DNA of 64,000 bases from Lota lota (lineage: Eukaryota > Chordata > Actinopteri > Gadiformes > Lotidae): positions 62,001 to 126,000 of the forward strand of contig JACYXH010000333.1 in NCBI GenBank assembly GCA_026745465.1, written 5' to 3'. The notes beneath the pieces are model-generated. The model worked only from the letters and a program-made list of their open reading frames with translations, did not search any database and was not told the origin of the DNA. Every line of letters begins with the position of its first letter. Within the stretch, counting starts at the first letter, position 1. Below, one piece after another: positions 41,736-53,200 of this stretch. The position numbers and the translations under genes are program-made.

Positions 41736-44700
41736 TCAGGCCTGCGACGCCAGCCTCTCGATGATCCTGCGGTACTCGTCCAGCACCTCCTGGTAGCTCT
41801 TCTCCAGCTCCTGGTGCTGCAGGTCTGTGTCTATGTGGCGGATGTGGGACACCAGCTCTTCGGGCCGCAGACACTTCATCATCTTGGTCAGCTCCCTCTG
41901 GTTCTTCTGCAGCCGGGGAGACGCATGCAGACACACACACACACACACACACACATGTTGAGGATTTGAAAATCCATTCAGACGCACCTTTTAAAGATTT
42001 GGGAGTAGAAGTGGGGTCTCTTATAACAGACCCACCACCACCTCACAAAAGCTCTCTGGAAATGTCAGAATATATTGAATATATCGCTTTTGATGTACGC
42101 TTTTATACATCTCAACCTTGTAAGTAGTTCACACACACACACACACACACACACGACGAAGGGATCCAGATGAGACGAGGTTCACTGGCTCGTTTGGTAA
42201 GGAACGGCGAGAATCTTTAATCGAGGCGTCCAGAGTTCCAGCTGCATGCGTTTAGCCGAGGCACAACTACATGCAGAACTTAAGAACCCGCACATGTGTG
42301 CTGCGTATCCACCGGGGACTAGGAGGGTCGAGGTAGAAATACATAATCCCCACATATTCGCGGTGTGGAGGCCTCTGCCCGTCAACTAACTACGGGGGGA
42401 ACACAACACCCTGCATCTGGCAGCCAGACCCCTCCTGAAGAAGAAAAGAAAATGCACACTTCCTTTAGGACCACATGTCTGGCCTACCCCACCTCCGCCC
42501 CCCCATCACCACCACCACCACCACTCAGATACAGCCTTTCAAGACGTGTGGTTGCACTGCTGACAGACCATCCTCTGAGGCCTGGAATGCACTGGATCAG
42601 CCACTGAGTGACATGAAGAGGCTGCAAGCTTGCAGGTTGTAACTGGTGCCACGATGTAGGATGTCTCCCCAGGGGGTGACGCGCGTTTTGAGGGGCACAG
42701 CAGGGGGTGCGGACACGCTGGCACGCGGAGAGAGTAGGGATGCACCGATAAGACATTTCTCGGCTGATAGCGATATTCATAAGCTAAGGTAGGCTGATAA
42801 CGATTCGTTTTGGCCAGTATTGGTTAGCAAAGCCACACATGAAACGTAAATGTTGTATTTTATAAAATATATAATCTAATAAAATATTTGTCCTTTGTCT
42901 TTTTTACCATTATTTCCAAAGTTCCCTGTGAAATTCAACCTTTACAGTTCAAAGGGATAAAGCAGCCACAACAACTGTATTTATTTAAAGATTCTGCCAA
43001 TATGCGAGGTTGCCAAATGATGTACTAACATACCTTGTTCTTGAATGTACTTGGGTTTGAGTACCAGAAAAGCTTGCCGTGTCAGAAGAGGGTTTAAGTA
43101 AGAAACCTTCGAACTCCTTGAGTCATATCGTTCTCTAAAGCCTTCATTCAGCTGGCTAGAAAGAGGCTCTGCTTTTAATTGAACAAAACGTGCAAATATA
43201 GCTAAACAGTTGCATAGAACTTTTGCCTGATTTAGTTCCTCAGGCACAGCAATAGTGACATCCAAGCAAAGAAAGCCACACGGAACCCAGATATTTTTGA
43301 CAAACCGCTCGAAACATGAAAATTACGTCCTTCAAATCAAATTCAATGGAATTCAAAACCGTACCCTGATGAACGAACGCTAGGTTAGCTACTGTAAGGG
43401 GAACCGCGGGCGCTTGCTGCACCTTATTGTACCTCCAACAAAGAATCTTTGCTATGCTAACAATTGGGAACGGGACAAAGGCATCAATTTTCCTCCCGGT
43501 CCTAATGGGTGACGTGATAAATAGCGCCAATACGACTCCGTGGATAAAGCACATGCAACGCGCACTTATTTTGCTTCCTGCACTGAAAATCCATGTGGAC
43601 GACTGGCTTATTGTGAAGGGCAGCGCCCGACGAGACGAGACACGCACAGAGACAAAATTAAATCAATGAAATGTTTCATCCATTGCGCCCTTGCAGTTTC
43701 CTTCAACACCAGCGCAATAGTTCACTTGAATGACGTCAAGTGACCATGAGAACCATGGAAATAGCACATAAACCCCTCCACGCACAGCGTAGCCACACAT
43801 CCACAGGGGTAGTCTACTGCTGTACGCACCTTGTACGGTCCAAACAGCCGCCTTTTCACATCCAGGCGGTACTCTCGTGCTTTCGCCTCGTCGGCCATAT
43901 CTGTGGCCTTCAGACGCAGGATCTCGTATACCCTCCGTGCGTGTTTCTACGGGAGGGGGATGGGGAAAAGAAGAAGAAGAAAATCGAGGCAATAGCGGTT
44001 ATTTGTCAAATCAAACCTCTAAATGCCATGGCGACAGGAGGCCTCTGGGAGACGGTGTGTGTTCTAGACCCTGCTGACACCTGACCTTTAAGGGAGTCTA
44101 ATCAATGAAGGGGCCAATGCTTGTTGGGGAAAAAGCTGAAAATTACCCAAATACGGCTCAGGTTTCAAACTGTGATAAGAAAGAAGGAACATTTTGTAAT
44201 TATGGTATAAATAATATTAGGCAATATTCCTGTTAATTTCTTCTGACTTCTCCTGATTGAGTCGCTTTATTAACTTTTAATAACTGACGTCGCGTTCAAA
44301 AGGGTGACAAAGTGGAGGTTTTAGGGCTTTTGTAGTTTTGTCTGCTAAAGACTACCATTATGACGGTTTATCTTACTCATCATAGTCAATATTCAAGTTG
44401 TTCATTTGTATTTAAATTTATTGCAGCTTATATTCTTATTTCCGAATTCATTTAATTTGAAACATTTCTTCCTTTTCCCTATGCTCCCATCTGCATCCAT
44501 TTATTGCGAGGCCACATTAGAACCCCACCTTGTTGATCTTCAGCGTGTCCTGGGCCTCCTTCACCATGTCTTCTGAGAAGCCACAGTGCAGCTTGTCCGG
44601 GGCGAAGGAGGGCAGGGCCCGGCAGAGCTTGGCCAGGACAAAGTCCCTCAGCTTCACATAGCTCTCAGAGGGGTCCTCAGCTGGGGGCCAGAGACACACA

Positions 44701-45194
44701 ACAACACGCTCAGGATGGACTTCATGACCAGAAGAAGTCACATCAAGAAACATCTCTGTCTTTGGCAAAACCATTCAGAATTGTTGAAATGTAGTTTTCG
44801 TTTAGCGTTTTTTTTTGTTATGTAAATGTAATTATGCATGTGTTTGTTCCTGCAATCTTGAAAAGTAAAACTAGCATGCCACTTTGGCATTCATTAATGA
44901 GTCGATTAAAAAGGCCACGGCAGATGCATATATACTGCATTTCAATAAGATGCACCAATTATTGTTATTATTGGCACTGAAAATGTCCATTGAAACGCTT
45001 CTACTGGAAAACAAAAGTAATGGCAGCCAATACAGGTATAATTCCTAAAGGTCTTGAACAAGAAGTGATCCACCAACCTGTGATGTCCTGTACCTTGGGC
45101 AGGGTACAGTAGAACCGGTGGGCTGCTTCCAGAAGCTGAGCGCCATGACCCTCTCCTTGGAACGGCGGTAGGACCAACATTTGGCTGGTCAATG

Positions 45195-45290
<96 letters not shown>

Positions 45291-45802
45291 ATATTTGTTT
45301 GAAATCAAGTCTTTCAAAGTAAACTGATCGGGACTGTGTGACAGGGTGAAAACCCCCATTAAAAGAAGCATTGAGGGTGAATTAGGGTATCCAAAATGCC
45401 GGATTGTTGTACGCGTATTCTTAGTGTAAACAGAGAATGCATCACAGAATTAAAAAGAATTGTAGACACCCATCAGTTTGAGCTTCCAAATTAAACAAAC
45501 GGTGAATCAACGTCTGTGCCATGAGAGCCAAAAAAGCAGAAAGAAATGTATAATTTTCTCCTCCTTTTTCATACAAAAGAATGGAAAGGCACGCGCTACC
45601 CCCGGCAATTACCTTACACGTGGTCGGGTTTTGTCTGGGTACACGTAGTAATTATAGACCGTCATGTAGCCAACAGTTGCGTAGAGAGTCTCCCCATCTT
45701 TATTGTACTTTTCAAATCTGTAGATAAAACACAAAGGCAAGCAGGTCAATTACAGACACACTTCCATGCAAGCGTCCATTTTTCCCACTCCATTCGGCAA
45801 GC

Positions 45803-45833
<31 letters not shown>

Positions 45834-47226
45834 ACCACCACCTCTAGTGCCAGTGTGTTAGAGCAGCCAGGGCCCCGATTGGTACACCTGCTGCAGCCTG
45901 AATACATTATGCACTTAATTGGAGTACTGCAACTTAGAGCAGGAGAAGGAGATTGGAGGGGGGATTGAACTTCTCCAAATCACTTCAGTCCATTCGGCCA
46001 TTGTCCACCTCAATAGGTGCCGGGGCAAAGAAAATACAGACAGAGGCTCTTTTTACTGTTTACACATTGTTCAGTGTTTCAAAAGACAACAGTATTCAAT
46101 TCAGCCCTTGCCCCTGGACAGAGAAAATGGAAAATGAAAAGGGCTTTGGGGCACAAAGGGAACTCTTCCAGATCAACAATTCTCCTATGGAGAGGGGGGG
46201 GGGGGATAATCAAACTGGCTGGGTAATTGGCCACAAGCGTCTCAAAGGACTGCTTTGTTTTTCAATGACACAATAAAGGCTTTGGTGGGGAGGGGGATGG
46301 GGGGGGTTTAGGGTGGGGATGGGGGGTGACACTGGTTAAGGAGGGCACTCACACAAGAAAGAAGTCCCAGCGATCGTCGTCCGCGTCGATGAAGCTGGCC
46401 GTCTCGATGAACCACATGAGGAACGTCTGCAGCCGCCCGTGGTACTCCTGGAAACCCGGGCAGGACATGTCCACCTACAGTCGGCCCGCCACAAGACAGA
46501 GATGGCTCTGGGTGAGTGAGACCGCTGAATGCATTCCAAGCGGTGGATCCCTGACCAGTCGATTCAATGGATTTAAACTGGGACAATAAAACATCAAACT
46601 GCTAGACCAAAGCCTTAAAAAACAGTGAGGCACAAGCGTTTGTAAACTCGCAGACTTTACACTAGTGTACATTCGGATAGTTTAGTGTTGTGATAAGTTG
46701 TCTACATTACATCAGACATTGGCAACAAACGGAGGCAATGAACCCCAGGAAACAAACTAAATCTATATTCATGCGTCTTCTTTGTTTTGGTTGATTTTAG
46801 CGGTATGCATTATCTATATATCTTCACTGTTCAGAGGCTCCACAGTCGCCTTACTTAGTGATCGAATCTTTATCTCTGGGTGGGAAGGGTGCTGACGCAA
46901 GAGATTAAACAAGCGTTCAGGGATGTGACTGAATCCATACTGAATGAGTTGTAAAGTGGAACTGAAACAAAACAGGAAGTCAATTTGCAAACTTACACTG
47001 ATACCGTCAATGGTTCGCTCATCATTGCTGGCTGCAGTCATATTGTCAATAAATAAAATCGACAAAGTGGTCGACTACAATCCGAGAGCTACCCGTCTGC
47101 ATCATCTTTTCGAAATTGTAACTTTAACTCGGTTTCCAAGTTGGCCTAAACAACAACTTCTGGCTGCGACCACTGGTGACCTGTACGAGTAGTTTCAAAA
47201 TTGCGCAAGGTTAAAATATGGCATTC

Positions 47227-47277
<51 letters not shown>

Positions 47278-50234
47278 TATATAACGCAATACATATCCTG
47301 CTATTGATATTGATATATTTACTGATGGAATCAACCCATGTGTGTTTTTGAAGGACACTGCAACATCACATGATAATTGACTGATCTTAGCCACGGACGT
47401 GTCCTTGGGGAATTGAACAATGGTGTCCACCAATTAAATTGTAGTTCTTCCGGCCAGTTGGTATACAACCACGGCAATCAAAAACCCTGGGTTGGGTCTT
47501 CATTTCGGTTGCAAATTAAGCGGCTCAACAACGTAGCTGACTTAGTTTAGTAGTTTAGCTGAGTAGTTTAGTAAATAGAGTCTGAATAAAGTCAGTCCTC
47601 AGTCAAAGGAAGTGCTGGGTGGTGGTTGTCCTGTATCCTACGGTTGGTGAGTATTAGTTTGCCAGAATGTGGCGTGCGTACCTTGCATCAGTCCTCAGTC
47701 AAAGGAAGTGCTGGGTGGTGGTTGTCCTGTATCCTACGGTTGGTGAGTATTAGTTTGCCAGAATGTGGCGTGCGTACCTTGCATCAGTCCTCAGTCAAAG
47801 GAAGTGCTGGGTGGTGGTTGTCCTGTATCCTACGGTTGGTGAGTATTAGTTTGCCAGAATGTGGCGTGCGTACCTTGCATCAGTCCTCAGTCAAAGGAAC
47901 TGCTGGGTGGTGGTTGTCCTGTATCCTACGGTTGGTGAGTATTAGTTTGCCAGAATGTGGCGTGCGTACCTTGCATCAGTCCTCAGTCAAAGGAAGTGCT
48001 GGGTGGTGGTTGTCCTGTATCCTACGGTTGGTGAGTATTAGTTTGCCAGAATGTGGCGTGCATACCTTGCAGATCTGGTAGGTGAGCTCCCCGGCCTCCT
48101 CGTTGTGGACCTTGTACGTGTGTAGCAGGGAGCCAAAGGGCCTGAAGTTGGCCTCCTTCTCCAGCAGCGACACAAAGTCGTCCGTGTTACAGCTGAAGCC
48201 GGCCGGGATGATCTCCCGGATCTTCACCTCCACGTCGTCTGGCTGGGGGAACACACGCAAACATAAAGCCACCATTCATTTTTTATATAATAATTTCTGA
48301 CAGGTCATGGAAGATGTGGAAGCAGTGAACTCAGGAATACTTACGGCGAAATCTATATGATCGAGGATTATAATGATTCTACCTTTTAATAAATGTAGAG
48401 CTAAGCCCCATAGCACACCTTTTGTATTTTTTTATTTTAGCGTCCAAAATAGACAAATACAGCCATGCTGCATTCGCGCTCTTTGTGTTTACAAACAAGA
48501 CCACTCAATTTCTTTTTCGGGTCGCGCTACAAATATGAACGGAAATTCGCGCTCAGTGTGCTTTGAGGTTGACGGAGGTTCATGATATAAGATGTAATAA
48601 AGAAATATATAATCTATATGAAACTCCTTTTAGGACAACTTAAATTGTCTACCATGACACCATCTTAATATCAACTGTAGCTTATTTTTTTGGACTCTGA
48701 ATTAGTATCAAGAACAAATAACTGCATGTATGCAGAGCAGAGTGAAATAATCCAACATATAGAATTGTGATCTCCTAACCAATACAAGTAATACATTTAT
48801 ATTTATTTTAATCATCACGTCTGCAACAGCAACGGTACAAAGAACAACCACAGCTTCCTTAAAATGTCTGTGGCAGATAAAAGGACTAGCACTTGATGTC
48901 ATTTTCTGTCACAGAAAGTCTTTAAAATAAAAATGTACATCGAAGCACTCACTTTCATTTTCTTCAAGCAAAACAATGTGCAGCAAAACAAGGAAATAAA
49001 GTGGAAGATTACATCTTTTTGTGTGAGAGAAAGGAAAACGATTAGGCAATTAAAACTGTCAGCTGAGCTGAGGCTGCAGCCTCCCCCCACATCACACACA
49101 AAAAGCCGGTGAAAGACCCCTTAATTCAATACATTTACTACTTATGTTAAACCATGAATATGTGATGAGATGCCACAATAACGCATTTCTGCTTCTCACT
49201 GGGCAATAAAATCTAATGAATTGATCTTAACTTAACAAAACTCAGGCCCCATTCATCATCACAGAGGTCTGTCCTCTAATCCCGCCAAGCGGACTCAATC
49301 AAATGAATTTGCCCCCTCGCATTTTCAAAGCGCCTTCCGGACAAAGAGTCCCTACCCTTGGACTTTTTTTTACTCCGCAGAATGTGGGGGTGAGTTCAGC
49401 TGTAATGTTTGCATTGTATCCATTTCCACAAGGATTGACATGAGAACACTTTGCTAAGCAGCCCTTTCACACCATTTGCATGCGTGATGGCCATTAGTTT
49501 TGTGACGAGACCCTTGCCGGCCAGCATTGAGCGGGGGGGAAATGAAGAAGGCCTGAGCAAAACGCACTACAAAAGGCTAATACAACACCGTGCTAATGCC
49601 CCCTCCCCTCGCGCAGACATCAGCTAATATCCAACTGGAAGTAATGCACCTGCAGTTGAATGCCACTTAACCATTGTAATTGTTCGCCTGGGTTTCTAAA
49701 GGAACACGAAGCATGCTTTAAAGGCCAGAGGAAAAACAAGTTGCATTGTGGATGCTACTCTTCTGTATACTAGACGACGAATGGTAACAACCCTTGGTGG
49801 AAAGATGCCTTGGATTGACATGATTATGACATGATGACATTAAAATGTTTTCTTCTACGTTCATCCTACATCAAAGAATGGAGATATAAAAGGGCAAGCA
49901 ATGCATGTAATGGTGTTGTCTGCGGTGAGTTAAAAATGTTTGAGCGGTGTCCACTGTGTACAAAAACTTGACGAGACAGCCCTATTGTTTGTCTACACAC
50001 TAGAAGCAAACATTAGCTTGTTCAAATTTTTTAAAGCACCTAAACTTTCTCCAATAGCTAATTCCTCAGAGAAGCCATGCTGAATATTCTGCTAAAATAT
50101 TCACAGAAACATTGCAAATTTGCCAGAGTTTTTAGTATCCACTACATTGAGACCAGTGCAACAGGAAGGGGCTTGGAAACAACACTTTTGGCACGGTAAA
50201 TTCTGGCATTATAGTTTTTTTGTTACCGATTTAA

Positions 50235-50265
<31 letters not shown>

Positions 50266-53200
50266 AAAGGTGATTTTTGATGACAGTCTAGTATCAAAGT
50301 GGCAGCTGCATGCACTCTGTCCCTCCCTCCCCTTGGCTCGAGCCCTCTCCTCCCAACAGCTGCCCCTGCAGCCAGACAGTCTGCAACATGGACCCTGAGA
50401 TGCTGCCTGAACTGTGCTGCTCCCCAGCTCTCTACCTCCATGCCAGCTGCACTCAGACCCTCAACAAGGTGACCACTTAGGGGTCAGCCCAGATCCCTAA
50501 AGTAGGGCCAGACGGAGAGACAGACAGGCCGAGGGGCCCGGAACAAAAATACATAATTTTAGTTGTTCAATTGGCCACGAGCAGGCAACTTCTGTAAAAC
50601 CTTTTCGCTAGAAGCCAAGTTGCTTTTCTGAACGTGGTTAAAAGACGCCAACTGGGTGGTTCACAAAATGACAACGGCGAGATCAATCCAAAATAGCAAA
50701 CCTTTTAAGCCGATTCATTTGAATAAATAGATTAACCTTCTCATGTACCTTGTTAACCCTTGTTAGGGAGCCACAACCACCACTACAACCACAACACCTA
50801 CCACAATTCAATCAAATGAATTTGCCCATGCATCTTCAAAGCACCTCCGGGACAAAGAGCCCCAACGCTACCTCACAATAAGACCAGTTAAACATCTCCA
50901 GGCAGGACAGCTGTCCCAGTGTTGGATCCTCTGACTGGTATAGGATCCATACCACTTCTCAAATTCTCAATCACTGCAAGTGTCGTGCAATTACTGCTAC
51001 AATAGAAATGCGGGAGCACCATTTGCATTCATGAAGACAGAGCTAATTTCTCCTACATACTTCACATGAAACGCAGGAGATTGACTAGTATGGTGAGGAA
51101 TAGCCTTCAAAGAGGTTAAAGAATAAAATATGGTTTGAATCCAGATTTCCATCTATGGAGAGTAAATGAAGGAACGAGCAAGGCATACTTCTTTGGCCTC
51201 TGAATACATTCATGAGACATCCAACCAGGACACATTCCCTTTCCCCGCTGATTCAATCACAGAAACGCTACAAATCAATGCTGATATGGGACCACCTCCC
51301 TCTGACGGGGAGGAGCGGGATTAGTGTAGTCGCACGGGGCGCTACGATGGAGCGGAGATTAGTAGCACAAAAGAGGAGATCTCTTACTGGAATAATGACC
51401 CCACCCAGAGAGTGGCCCTGACTTAGCCCCAGTTGGCTACCAAACAACATCCCGGCACAAAGAGAATAGTCGACAGATTACAACCACATTTGCCTTAATC
51501 CAAAGGTGGCCATGCAGTGACATTTGTTCCTTCTTCTTCTTCGGTAAGGTCTGGAAACAGCTGAGAAACACATGCGTGTATTTTTATAAGCATTTTGAGC
51601 AGAGCCCCTGTGACAGTAAAAATTTCCCTCTGGATCAAGTTCTCAAGAATGGGCAATGCATACACACTTGCATACATACACACACACACACACACAGATG
51701 GATATGCGTCCACGTCAATTGTGGGAAAGAGCTGCTCTACAGTGCAATTACTTTTAAATGCACAACCCTAGCCTTACTTTCTTTGTAATCAATTAATCCA
51801 CGGTGTTATATTGTAAACGCTGCAGTTAAAGTGATCCACTCAATCAAAATCTAAAACACGTGTTGCTGCGGACTGGTGTGGTGAACGATGCGTTGTAGAC
51901 AACAGTCCCAGTAGCTGCTGGAGCACGGTCTGGCCTGAGATGTGCACGTGGAGGAGTCGTGCACGTGGAGATGTCATGCACTATGGAGGGGTCGTGCACT
52001 CTGGAAGGGTTGTGCATGAGGGGTCGTGCACCGTGGAGGGGTCGTGCACTGTGGAGGGGTCATGCACCGTGGAGGGGTCGTGCACCGTGGAGGGGTCGTG
52101 CACTGTGGAGGGGTCGTGCACTGTGGAGGGGTCGTGCACTGTGGAGGGGTCGTGCACTGTGGAGGGGTCATGCACCGTGGAGGGGTCGTGCACCGTGGAG
52201 CGGTCGTGCACCGTGGAGGGGTCGTGCACCGTGGAGGGGTCATGCACCGTGGAGGGGTCGTGCACCGTGGAGGGGTCGTGCACCGTGGAGGGGTCATGCA
52301 CTGTGGAGGGGTCGTGCACTGTGGAGGGGTCGTGCACTGTGGAGGGGTCGTGCACTGTGGAGCGGTCGTGCACGTGCAGGGGTTGTGCACTGTGGAGGGG
52401 TCGTGCACTGTGGAGCGGTCGTGCACGTGCAGGGGTTGTGCACGTATGGCAGTGAACCTGGGGCTGAAAGGTGCTCTGTTTCAGCATCAGCTCAACATAA
52501 AGAAAGGATGTGGAAGCGGAATGAACTCTCTGGCCATCAGGGGCAGAAGCTGGCTGGGGGGTGACAGTCCCTCAGTTCAGCTAGTGAACTGAGGTCCATG
52601 CTAGTCAGGTTCACCGATTTCTACATCCATTTAGTTTGAAGAAGAGACAAGGTTCAGATGGCTATTCTCTGTTTGTTTCTCTGGAGGAAACGTGTAGTAC
52701 TGAGCATCTGATGCACTACAAAGTGGTCTACATTCAGACAACTGCTGTATCCAAGTTGTGGCCAGGTCACATACAATTCATGATAATTGAGTTGATGTTG
52801 GCCTCATGTTTACCTTAACGGTGCGTTTGGGTTTGTAGAATTCAGTGAGAGTGGCAGTTATCAGTAAGTGGACAACAGCTTGACTCTACAATCAAGTATC
52901 ATATTGTTGGTGAAAAAACATTTTCATCCTCCACAGCAAAAAGGCTTTCTTTTTTGTTATGTCTGTAATCGGTTACGGATGTTTCAAATGCATATCAGGA
53001 TATTGTCACTTTGTTGTGGACAAGATATACTGTATACACCATGGCTCTATCCATCTTTCTCAAAGTAATGGCATCTTGTTATTCTATTCAACTCAACTGG
53101 TATCCACTGCTACATCAAAACAACTTGCTTGTTGTTTATCCAAAGAAGGTACAAGTTTCAAATTCCTTTTAGGCATTTCACATTTTATATTTTTAGACTT

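Noticed and set aside
43240-43647. 135-codon minus-strand frame in hat1 intron 10
   Set aside because: No family similarity recognised, and overlapping frames on the other strand are of similar quality. Treated as a chance frame in intronic sequence.
51940-52592. Four open frames of 150-201 codons on both strands
   Set aside because: They come from an 18-bp minisatellite whose period is divisible by three, inside a hat1 intron, without start or splice support.
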